In this document: in pieces, positions 36,851 to 44,371 of the stretch
Numbering within the stretch: the stretch's first letter is position 1
Layout of the letters: every line of letters starts with the position of its first letter
Assembly: GCF_011059105.1 (NCBI RefSeq)
Contig: NZ_JAALLS010000007.1
Span: forward strand, 62,001-126,000
Length of the DNA stretch: 64,000 bases
Direction of reading: 5' to 3'
From: Fodinibius halophilus
GTDB lineage: Bacteria; Bacteroidota; Rhodothermia; Balneolales; Balneolaceae
Position numbers and translations under genes: made by a program
Notes under the pieces: model-generated
Databases searched by the model: none
What the model was told of the DNA's origin: nothing
The model's input: only the letters and a program-made list of their open reading frames with translations

Positions 36851-38143
36851 CTATTCTTGCGAGGCTACCTTAGCTCCATTATGGTAATAATGATTGTTAT
36901 CACGAGCTTCTGCCTCTCGTTCTACATCATAATCGATCACTTCGAAGCTTTTGGCATTGGCGCCCTCCACTTCCTGCACGCCCGACTTATAGTCAGCTCG
37001 ATAGTAAACTCTCTGATGATCTTTCAAATACCCTTTCCCCAGTACGGCGATAGTATTGGGATCGGCCCCTTCGATAATCCCAGCATGATCTTTACTTAGG
37101 TTATACACATGACGAGCATCTACGGCAAGGTAACCCGCATCCTCCAAAAGTTTAAAAGTTCCGAAATTGTGACCTGTTATAATTGGTTCGGCTTTGTAGA
37201 ATACGCGGGCTTTATCCATACTAAATTCATAGTTTAGTACCGTAAAAGAACTGGGAGCCTCTGAGGGAATACGTTGCCCCCTCCAATAAACATAACTCTC
37301 CCCATTTTGCTCTAATGACTGTGTATAGTGGTAAGGTTCTTCCGTTAGAGAACGAAAGTTTTCAGGCACAGCTTCAGGTATCACTTCGCCGTTAAAATAA
37401 ACAGCAGTATCGTCCACCCAATAATGTTGATCGGCCTTGGCCGCCGGTTTAAAACTATCCGGATCGGCTCCGGGGATCATTTGCCCTTCATAATAAACAT
37501 ACTGCTCATCCCTCCAGTAGGCCGGATGTTCCTCATTTATTACCGAAAAGGTGGCCGGATCTGCTTCTTCTATAAACTCAATTTTATCATCAAAGCTATC
37601 TGCATAGAATACCTTGAATTTATCTTTTGCATATAAATAATTCGTACTGTTTGGCAAAAGAGTGAAGGTAGAGGCATCTATCCCGTTAAGCTCAGTACCC
37701 CGGTAATAAACATGATTCGAATCCTTGGCATAGGGTGCTCTTTCTTTTAAAGATGATGGCAACCCAGACAATATTTTAAAACTAGCAGCCTCCGCCCCAA
37801 TCAGGGCCTCACCGTTATAATAAACCTCTCCACCACTAACAGAGTATCCTTCATTCAATATACCCTGCGACAAATTCCATGCAGCCTGTGGATAACCACT
37901 TGCAAAAAGTAGCCCACAAACTCCGATAACGCTTCCAATGAACATCATCCGGCCCGATATGTTAAAAAATGACCAGCCAAACAGCCAGTAAACTCCAAAT
38001 ATTATAACGGGATAGCTCAAACAGACCATAACTATAATATAATTAGACAAATTATTGCCGGCACCCGGTCCACCAAACAACATTACTGAACTTATCCAGC
38101 ACAGTGGCCAAGCCAAAAGAGCAAATGATACGATCCAATTCAT
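36851..38143 (-). CDS. DKNYY-repeat membrane protein
   Basis: This 430-residue protein has about three N-terminal transmembrane helices (to about residue 90). About ten DKNYY-type repeats follow, each of the form D-x-x-x-V-Y-Y-x-G-x-x-I/L-x-G-A-D-P-x-S-F (for example DSNHVYYRGTELNGIDASTF and 'DDTAVYFNGEVIPEAVPENF'). The repeats form an elongated periplasmic or surface array. The DKNYY family has no known function. It stands alone between two long intergenic regions. Confidence 0.85.
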   Translation of the reverse strand: MNWIVSFALLAWPLCWISSVMLFGGPGAGNNLSNYIIVMVCLSYPVIIFGVYWLFGWSFFNISGRMMFIGSVIGVCGLLFASGYPQAAWNLSQGILNEGYSVSGGEVYYNGEALIGAEAASFKILSGLPSSLKERAPYAKDSNHVYYRGTELNGIDASTFTLLPNSTNYLYAKDKFKVFYADSFDDKIEFIEEADPATFSVINEEHPAYWRDEQYVYYEGQMIPGADPDSFKPAAKADQHYWVDDTAVYFNGEVIPEAVPENFRSLTEEPYHYTQSLEQNGESYVYWRGQRIPSEAPSSFTVLNYEFSMDKARVFYKAEPIITGHNFGTFKLLEDAGYLAVDARHVYNLSKDHAGIIEGADPNTIAVLGKGYLKDHQRVYYRADYKSGVQEVEGANAKSFEVIDYDVEREAEARDNNHYYHNGAKVASQE

Positions 38144-38819
38144 CCCATTTATAATTATTGAGTTAAATATTGTTGTTATAGCCCTCTCTATATATAAATG
38201 GCAATACTAGAGTTGGGCATATCGATTTTGATCCGTGTCCATGTCCAGATCAAATGTGCATATATCATGAATGCAATTAAAGAAGGTAGGCTACAAGAAA
38301 CAGATTGGACCTTGCCTATAAAGTCTCTCGTGACCTACTATCTAATTTATTGCCACATATCCTATTCAGACGGCGGTTAACTAACAATATTTCCTGTTGA
38401 AAGGCAAGATCACTAAGCCATTATCATATCTATCCTAGACCGATAAATACCTAAACTTTGAAAAGCCAAAAATTCTATGAATTCTCAGCTTTACTGTTAC
38501 CTTCCGAGAATGGGTAGTGATGGGCAGAAACAACAATTTTTATAATAGGATATATCTCCAAGACAGACCATGCAAGATGTTTTTACAAAAAATGGTCAAT
38601 CCTTTTTCAAATTCACATACATTATTCAGATATTATTGGTATAAAAAAGGACCTCAGGAGTATCCGTCCCGAGGCCCTGTGCTTTAGGTTTCAGCATTTA
38701 GGAGTGACTAGTTGACTAACTAGATTAGGTCTAGAGAGACAATAATAGTGCGTTCTGTTAACAAGAGTATTGCGAAGGGCATTTGTTACAAAAAAAATTA
38801 AATTATTTTTTCTTCTCTT
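38144..38819. other. Intergenic region with inverted repeats
   Basis: Nearly 700 bases without a convincing gene; a 60-residue plus-strand frame at 38198 shows no recognisable protein. Two structures stand out: an imperfect inverted repeat at 38649-38677 (GGACCTCAGGA / TCCCGAGGCCC, two mismatches), and CTAGTT-GACT-AACTAG at 38708-38723. These may belong to a leader or operator of ogt. Confidence 0.3.
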
Positions 38820-39290
38820 TTGAGCCTCGTTAAAAGTCACTACAAATCACCGCTGGGTTGGCTCGAATTGAGCACATCAGAGGGGTTTTTGTACCAAATT
38901 TCGTTTTTAGACAGCCGCCCCAAGCCTTTATTAGAAATTACTAATACTAGCCACAAGAAAATTAAGAGTGAATTAGATGAATATTTCCGAGGTGAACACA
39001 AACAGTTTACTCTACCCTTGAAGCCCGAAGGCACTAATTTTCAGCAACGTGTATGGAATGAACTTCAACAGATACCATTTGGATGCGTTACAAATTACGG
39101 TGAATTGGCAAAACGGCTAGGTGATGTTAAAAAAGTTCGAGCTGTTGGCAGGGCAAACGGTCAAAATCCCATTCCTATCATTATTCCGTGTCATCGAGTA
39201 ATTGGTGTAAACAATAATCTTGTGGGATATGCCGGGGGAATCAGTCGAAAAAAGTTTTTGCTCAAACACGAGGGAGCCCTTTTATTATAA
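38820..39290 (+). CDS. ogt: Methylated-DNA--protein-cysteine methyltransferase
   Basis: The 156-residue protein has the MGMT active site PIIIPCHRVIG with acceptor Cys124, the 'PFGCVTNYGELAKRLG' helix-turn-helix and Asn/Arg finger region (86-101), and a compact N-terminal domain. It removes alkyl groups from O6-alkylguanine in one suicide reaction. The start is a TTG at 38820 without a strong ribosome site, so a slightly different start is possible. The downstream amidohydrolase frame overlaps its end, but the real start of that gene lies past it. Confidence 0.93.
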   Translation: MSLVKSHYKSPLGWLELSTSEGFLYQISFLDSRPKPLLEITNTSHKKIKSELDEYFRGEHKQFTLPLKPEGTNFQQRVWNELQQIPFGCVTNYGELAKRLGDVKKVRAVGRANGQNPIPIIIPCHRVIGVNNNLVGYAGGISRKKFLLKHEGALLL

Positions 39291-39372
39291 CAACCTTAAA
39301 AACTTTTTACTGTCGGATGGCTGTGCAATTTGTACATTCACCGTATCTTTCACGTTAAGAAACTATTACAAT

Positions 39373-40968
39373 ATGATGACCTTTCGACGCTTAGCTGTTC
39401 TACTGATTAGTATCATTGGCCTTGCCATCACTGCTAATGCTCAGGTTCAAGAAGCCCCGGAACGCACAATGGGCGAAGGACCTTATGAAAAGCTTATTAT
39501 CCGCGGTGTAATGCTAGTTGATGGTACGGGTTCTCCTCCCCGCGGTCCGGTTGATGTGGTGGTTGAGGATAATAAAATTGCCACCATCCAATCCGTAGGC
39601 TACCCCGGCATACCCATTGATGAAGATCGACGCCCCGAAGCAGATACTAATACGAAAGAGATCCAAGCCAAGGGTATGTACCTGCTACCCGGCTTTATTG
39701 ATATGCATGCCCACACCGGCGGTGTTGCCCAAGGCACCCCTGCAGAATATGTGTATAAACTCTGGATGGCCCACGGCATCACAACCGTTCGCGAACCCGG
39801 CTCTTTTAACGGCATGGAGTGGACTTTGCGTCAAAAAGAACGAAGCAGGAAAAACGAGATTACTGCCCCACGTATTTTCTCTTATATCGGCTTTGGAATG
39901 GGTCACGACGGACCTATAACTACGCCTGAAGAAGCACGAAAGTGGGTGCAGATGATCCATGACGAAGGTGCTGATGGCATCAAATTTTTCGGAGCCAGTA
40001 AACCAGTATATGCCGCTGCTATTGATGAAGCCAACAAACTGGGCCTTGGCACCATGACTCACCACGCTCAAACCCGTGTCGTCTATAATAATGCATTGGA
40101 ATCGGCTCGATTGGGACTTACCAGTATCACTCACTGGTATGGCATCCCCGAAGCCCTTTTCACAGGTCAGATTATTCAAGACTATCCTCTTGATTATAAC
40201 TATAGTAACGAGCAGCACCGCTTTGAAGAGGCCGGAAAATTGTGGCAACAAGCCGCTGAACCATACACTGAAAAATGGAACAGCGTGATGAATGAAATGC
40301 TTGAGCTCGATATTACGCTCAATCCCACTTTTACTATTTATGAAGCCAGCCGCGATCTCAGTGCTCAACGACGCGCCGAATGGCACGAGCGATATACCCT
40401 ACCCTCTCTTTGGGATTTCTACAAGCCCAGCCGTATCTCTCACGGTTCGTACTGGCTGAACTGGGGTACCGAGCAAGAAGTTGCCTGGAAAGATAATTTT
40501 GATCTCTGGTTTGAGTTTGTCAATGAGTTTAAAAATCGCGGGGGACGTGTTACCCTGGGCTCCGATGCCGGCTATATCTATAAACTCTACGGATTTGCCT
40601 ATATACAGGAAATGGAGCTTTTCCGGGAAGCCGGATTCCATCCCCTCGAAATTTTCCAATCGGCTTCACTCAAAGCAGCTGAGGTGTTAAATATGGATGA
40701 TAAACTCGGCACCATTGAAGTTGGGAAACTGGCAGACATGGTATTGGTGGATGCCAATCCCCTTAAAAACCTGAAAACTTTATACGGAACCGGTGCGATA
40801 CACGTTAATGATGAAAACAAGCCGGTACGCATCGGCGGCGTTAAATATACGATTAAAGATGGCATTGTTTACGACGCTAAGAAGATGCTCGAAGATGTGT
40901 CCAAAATGGTAAAAGAAGCAAAGGCTGAGAAAGAATATGAGATTACACAACCAGGCCTAGACTATTAA
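39373..40968 (+). CDS. Secreted amidohydrolase family protein
   Basis: I use the ATG at 39373 instead of the longer frame, because it starts a clean signal peptide (MMTFRRLAVLLISIIGLAIT, cleavage near NAQVQ). The 531-residue protein has the amidohydrolase metal site FIDMHAHTGG (HxH) and the C-terminal 'LGTIEVGKLADMVLVDANPL' typical of imidazolonepropionase-like secreted amidohydrolases. Two others occur at 61.6 and 63.0 kb. Substrate unknown; action in the periplasm. Confidence 0.9.
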   Translation: MMTFRRLAVLLISIIGLAITANAQVQEAPERTMGEGPYEKLIIRGVMLVDGTGSPPRGPVDVVVEDNKIATIQSVGYPGIPIDEDRRPEADTNTKEIQAKGMYLLPGFIDMHAHTGGVAQGTPAEYVYKLWMAHGITTVREPGSFNGMEWTLRQKERSRKNEITAPRIFSYIGFGMGHDGPITTPEEARKWVQMIHDEGADGIKFFGASKPVYAAAIDEANKLGLGTMTHHAQTRVVYNNALESARLGLTSITHWYGIPEALFTGQIIQDYPLDYNYSNEQHRFEEAGKLWQQAAEPYTEKWNSVMNEMLELDITLNPTFTIYEASRDLSAQRRAEWHERYTLPSLWDFYKPSRISHGSYWLNWGTEQEVAWKDNFDLWFEFVNEFKNRGGRVTLGSDAGYIYKLYGFAYIQEMELFREAGFHPLEIFQSASLKAAEVLNMDDKLGTIEVGKLADMVLVDANPLKNLKTLYGTGAIHVNDENKPVRIGGVKYTIKDGIVYDAKKMLEDVSKMVKEAKAEKEYEITQPGLDY

Positions 40969-41079
40969 AGGCAAGGTTCCACCTGTTTCCATACTTCATT
41001 TATTCCTGACATATCTCCTGCTGTATACTTCCTAATCTCTTACAGCAGGAGTATAACATTACAAAAATTTTAGTTATTA

Positions 41080-41658
41080 ATGGGTTTCGACCTGCGTAAA
41101 GACTCACGAAAGTTACATCGGTGGGGTGCTATCTTAATAGCACTTCCTTTTTTAATTGTCCTTATATCAGGACTCTTTTTACAGGTAAAAAAAGAGTTCG
41201 ACTGGATACAACCCGCTACCCAATCCGGTAGCCAGGTAGGAGCCTCACTCCCTTTCGACAGTATACTTAACACAGCTAAATCCATTCCCAAATTAGCGGT
41301 CAACGAGTGGGAAGATATAGACCGGTTGGATGTACGTCCTGATGATGGCATTATCAAAATTCGGAGTACCAATGGCTGGGAGGCACAAATTGATGCCCAC
41401 ACCGGAGAAAAACTACAACTGGCCAAACGTCGTTCAGATGTTATTGAAGCCATCCACGATGGGTCATGGTTCCATGATGAGGCCAAGCTCTGGCTGTTTT
41501 TACCCTCTGCTGTCGTTGTACTTATCCTCTGGCTTACCGGTATCTACCTCTTTTTTTATCCCTACTTTGCCAAATGGCAAAACCGCAAACGCCTCAAAGA
41601 GAGAAAACTTGAAAAGCGAAGAAAAGAACGTCAGAAAGAAAAAGAAATGGCCCTGTAA
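41080..41658 (+). CDS. PepSY-associated membrane protein
   Basis: The 192-residue protein has an N-terminal helix (about 19-36: GAILIALPFLIVLISGL) and a periplasmic PepSY-like domain (about 45-130, with 'IIKIRSTNGWEAQIDAHTGEKL'). A second helix follows (about 145-170), and it ends in a strongly basic tail. A shorter relative of PepSY_TM reductases, it likely anchors or inhibits a partner. The paralogous frames in the same stretch are shadows. It precedes the [2Fe-2S] gene by about 95 bases. Confidence 0.8.
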   Translation: MGFDLRKDSRKLHRWGAILIALPFLIVLISGLFLQVKKEFDWIQPATQSGSQVGASLPFDSILNTAKSIPKLAVNEWEDIDRLDVRPDDGIIKIRSTNGWEAQIDAHTGEKLQLAKRRSDVIEAIHDGSWFHDEAKLWLFLPSAVVVLILWLTGIYLFFYPYFAKWQNRKRLKERKLEKRRKERQKEKEMAL

Positions 41659-41755
41659 CATTCTTTTCACATATAAATTCCATAGTGACAAAAGCTATCA
41701 TATCTTAGCGATAATCCTTATCATTGGGCTTTTTAAATAAAGGATTGAGAACAAA

Positions 41756-42124
41756 ATGGCCGAGACTCCAAGCGATAAAGCAGAAGAACTTCATGTTGAT
41801 GACATTCAGCGACATATCTTTTTATGTGCTGATCAGACCAAACCAAAATGTTGTAACAAGGAATGGAGTATCAGGGCCTGGAACTTTCTTAAAATGCGTC
41901 TCAGAGAACTGGGGCTGGATGGCGCCGGAGGCGTGTACCGAACCAAAGCCAACTGCCTGCGTATCTGTAAAAAAGGTCCGGTAGCTGTAGTTTACCCTGA
42001 AGGTATTTGGTACCACTCTTGCAAACCCGAAGTATTGGAACGAATCATCCAAGAACATCTCATTAATGGTAACCCCGTTGAAGAATACATGTTTGCTGAA
42101 AGTCCTCTGCAAGAAGAAGATTAG
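41756..42124 (+). CDS. Thioredoxin-like [2Fe-2S] ferredoxin-domain protein
   Basis: The 122-residue protein has the thioredoxin-like ferredoxin layout: C24 with C32/C33 in '[16 protein letters not shown]', then C67 and C71 in [20 protein letters not shown]89 lies further on. This family binds one [2Fe-2S] cluster and is cytoplasmic. The partner enzyme is not evident nearby, so the role is unknown. It is the last gene before a repeat-rich stretch with the IS element. Confidence 0.85.
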   Translation: MAETPSDKAEELHVDDIQRHIFLCADQTKPKCCNKEWSIRAWNFLKMRLRELGLDGAGGVYRTKANCLRICKKGPVAVVYPEGIWYHSCKPEVLERIIQEHLINGNPVEEYMFAESPLQEED

Positions 42125-42275
42125 GCTTTTCTCTAATGAAATTATTTATAGGAATATAGATATTCCGAAGGGAATGTTAATTCTTAATATCCCGCTCCTA
42201 TCATTTTTTAGGAATTACCCCTCCAATAGCTGGAATGGCATTAAAAAACAACGCCTGTCATGGTGAGCGTAGTCG

Positions 42276-42440
42276 AACCATCTCCATGAATCGATTGGTT
42301 AATGCGTGACAGCTGCTTTTTTGATACTACGCGAACTTATTCGGGGGAGATCCTTCGGCTTCACTCCGTTCCGCTCAGGATGACATTGCTTTTGCTGGGG
42401 AAAGGAGTTCCCCTGCCTGATCATAGGGAGCGACCAAGGC
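42276..42440 (+). repeat. Dispersed non-coding repeat, copy 1
   Basis: This stretch shares a core with two other places in the window (44091-44206 and 54461-54570). The order is an ATCTCCAT-AATC-segment, TACTACGCGAAC, GAGATCCTTCGGCTTC, CTCAGGATGACATTGCTTTTGCTG, then (in copies 1 and 2) GGAGTTCCCC and TAGGGAGCGACCAAGG. It lies after the ferredoxin-like gene and just before the IS element. The copies have no protein frame in common. Confidence 0.7.
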
Positions 42441-42703
42441 TGAGTAAAAAGTAGTACATGCGTTCCAACGCAGAGCATTAAACCGAGATCCCGGAAGAGA
42501 TACTTCGCTGAGCTCAGCACATGGTTCGGGATGACAAGGAATTTATAATATGGTTTTTTAAATCGGAGATCCGGATTTCCATAAATAGATGAGCAGTACC
42601 ATCCCCCTTACCCCCTTCTGATTACACCCAATGGACTTGCTACATTTTGGTAGACACCCAGTTAAGTCATAGATTGTACGACACATATTATAATAAAACA
42701 ATC

Positions 42704-43006
42704 ATGAGCACAACAAACAGACGAACTTTTACCAAACAGTTTAAACAGGATGTAGTCCAGCAAAGCCAGCACTGCGATACCATTACCGAGCTGGCTGCTG
42801 ATTTAGGGCTGCGCCCGGAACTTATTTACCGGTGGCGATCCGAGCTGTGAGATGACCCGCAGGGAAGTTTTCCCGGCAACGGCGTGCCCAAACAAACCCC
42901 GGCCGAAGAAAAAACAGCGCAATTAGAACGGGAACTAGCTAATGTGCGCACCCAACGCGATATCTTAAAAAAGGCCATGGCTATCTTCACAAATCCAAAC
43001 GCGTAA
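42704..43006 (+). pseudogene. IS3-family orfA with an in-frame stop
   Basis: The ATG at 42704 starts an HTH-type orfA: TFTKQFKQDVVQQSQHCDTI then ELAADLGLRPELIYRWRSEL. A TGA at 42848-42850 (codon 49) interrupts it. The same frame continues cleanly after it (DDPQGSFPGNGVPKQTPAEE) through a leucine-zipper stretch ending 'QRDILKKAMAIFTNPNA' and TAA at 43006. A single C-to-T change (CGA to TGA) explains the stop. The element is therefore likely unable to make a normal OrfAB. Confidence 0.85.
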
Positions 43007-43017
43007 TTTATACCTTT

Positions 43018-43887
43018 ATGGAGAACAATAAACATACTTTTCCCATAGTGAAGATGGCCGAAATCCTGGATGTATCGCGCAGCGGATATTACAGCTGGCG
43101 GGACCGAAGCCCCTCGCGGGGCAGCTTGGAAAACAAGCGGCTGACAAAAAAGATACGCCGGGTCTGGACCGATTCCGGGAAGACCTACGGCAGCCCTCGG
43201 ATCCACCAGCAGCTGCTGGGCGACGGAGAATCGATCAGTCGACCGCGGGTGGCCCGCCTGATGGCGGCCGCAGGAATCCAAAGCCAGATTCGCAAAAAGT
43301 GGATTCCGACGACTCATTCGGCCCACAGCGAGCCGGTAGCTCCAAACCTGCTTGACCGGAACTTTACTCCCGGCCAGTTAGGCCAAGTCTGGGTCAGTGA
43401 TATTACATATATCCAAAGCCGTAACGGCTGGCTGTATGTGACGACCATCATGGATCTGGCCGACCGCCAGATCCTCGGCTGGTCATTGTCGAAAAGCATG
43501 GAGGCGGCCCAGACCATCATCCCGGCCTGGGAGGCCGCCTGCCGGCGGCGCCCACCGAGTCGTGAGCTTTTGTTCCACTCCGACCGAGGCATCCAGTATG
43601 CCTGCAGGGAATTTATGACACTGCTGACCGCCGAGCCGCTGATCACTCAGTCGATGTCTCGGAAAGGCAATTGCTGGGACAATGCGCCGGCCGAAAGCTT
43701 CTTTAAAACGTTTAAGGCAGAACTTCCGGTCGATACAAAACCCTGCACCGAGCGCCAGATTCGATCGGCGGTATTTGCCTTTATCGAAATCTGGTATAAC
43801 CGAAAACGCCTGCACTCAACGCTGGGATACCAAACACCGGCACAAACCGAGCAACAGTTAATCAAAAAACAGGAATCAAATGCATGA
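43018..43887 (+). CDS. IS3-family transposase OrfB (rve integrase core)
   Basis: The 289-residue protein has the DDE integrase-type catalytic core. First Asp in VWVSDITYIQSRNGWLYVTT, second in LLFHSDRGIQYACREF, and the Glu in GNCWDNAPAESFFKTFKAEL. The N-terminal HTH-like region (YSWRDRSPSRG, 'YGSPRIHQQLL') is present. It starts 11 bases after the orfA stop. It looks intact but depends on frame-shifted OrfA for normal transposition. The gene looks more GC-rich than its neighbours. Confidence 0.93.
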   Translation: MENNKHTFPIVKMAEILDVSRSGYYSWRDRSPSRGSLENKRLTKKIRRVWTDSGKTYGSPRIHQQLLGDGESISRPRVARLMAAAGIQSQIRKKWIPTTHSAHSEPVAPNLLDRNFTPGQLGQVWVSDITYIQSRNGWLYVTTIMDLADRQILGWSLSKSMEAAQTIIPAWEAACRRRPPSRELLFHSDRGIQYACREFMTLLTAEPLITQSMSRKGNCWDNAPAESFFKTFKAELPVDTKPCTERQIRSAVFAFIEIWYNRKRLHSTLGYQTPAQTEQQLIKKQESNA

Positions 43888-44090
43888 TATGCCTTAACTC
43901 ACTGTCTACTTTTTTGTAGCAATTCCACTTTTCATTCGGATAATGTCTGAAGGGGGAGCTTTTTCTTGCCCTTCGACACAACTCGGAAAAGGAATCCCTC
44001 CTCGAGGAGGGTGGGCAATTCGTGGGCTTCGAATTGGTCGGGAGGTGTTCCGTTCTTGAAAATAGCTCTATTGATATATGCCTCCCTTTA

Positions 44091-44206
44091 GATGCTAGGC
44101 GAACTTATTCCGGAAGAGCCTTCGACTTTACTTCGTTGCGCTAAGGATCACATTGCTTCTGCTGAAGAACAGAGTTCCCCTCCCCGATTATAGGGAGCGA
44201 CCAAGA
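44091..44206 (+). repeat. Dispersed non-coding repeat, copy 2
   Basis: It shares GATGCTAGGCGAACTTATTC, a CTTCGACTTTACTTCGTTGC-type segment, CATTGCTTCTGCTGAAG, GAGTTCCCCT and TAGGGAGCGACCAAG with copy 1, with about 20-25% divergence by eye. The preceding stretch (43928-44090) is a plain intergenic sequence apart from the perfect palindrome CCCTCCTCGAGGAGGG at 43996-44011. Confidence 0.65.
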
Positions 44207-44251
44207 GTGGGTCAGAAAAAGAAGCTTTGCAAAACCTTGCCTTATATGATT

Positions 44252-44280
44252 CGTCGGACGACAACCCCAGTCGCCCGACG
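44252..44280. repeat. Short hairpin element, copy 1
   Basis: CGTCGG-A-CGAC-AACCCCA-GTCG-C-CCGACG folds into a stem of 6 + 4 bp with an A/C mismatch. The same unit, with flanking CCTTATAT-ATT and GA-AGAT, recurs at 55046-55074. The loop differs by one base. The two copies are about 11 kb apart. Confidence 0.75.
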
Positions 44281-44294
44281 AAAGATAGTAAAAT

Positions 44295-44327
44295 AGCGAT
44301 GCCATCACTTGAAGTGATGGCATCGCT
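44295..44327 (-). terminator. Hairpin after the M14 peptidase gene
   Basis: AGCGATGCCATCACT and AGTGATGGCATCGCT form a perfect 15-bp stem around a 3-base loop. On the minus strand an ATTTTACTATCTTT stretch follows. It lies 45 bases after the peptidase stop. Confidence 0.75.
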
Positions 44328-44371
44328 TAAGCAACGGTTAATTAGATATCAAGAGTAAGAATTCGTTCTCT

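Larger units (their letters stand above)
42632..43927 (+). mobile_element. IS3-family insertion sequence (IS150/IS51-like)
   Basis: The element has imperfect terminal inverted repeats. The left end reads TGGACTTGCTACATTTTGGT and the right end, read on the minus strand, TGGAATTGCTACAAAAAAGT, with further matching in AGTTAAG. Inside are orfA and orfB in IS3 order. It looks more GC-rich than its surroundings, a sign of recent arrival. I could not recognise a target duplication of 3 bases. It sits beside dispersed repeats on both sides. Confidence 0.9.

Noticed and set aside
38198-38380. 60-residue frame upstream of ogt
   Set aside because: No recognisable protein features; no support beyond being open.
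39220-39372. N-terminal extension of the amidohydrolase
   Set aside because: It overlaps the end of ogt; the ATG at 39373 gives a signal peptide.
39685-40386. 233-residue minus-strand frame
   Set aside because: It is antisense to the amidohydrolase at 39373 and shows no family motif.
42632-43927. Composite transposon including the dispersed repeats
   Set aside because: Only one IS copy was seen; the repeats on its two sides are diverged and a third copy lies 10 kb away, so they are not its ends.
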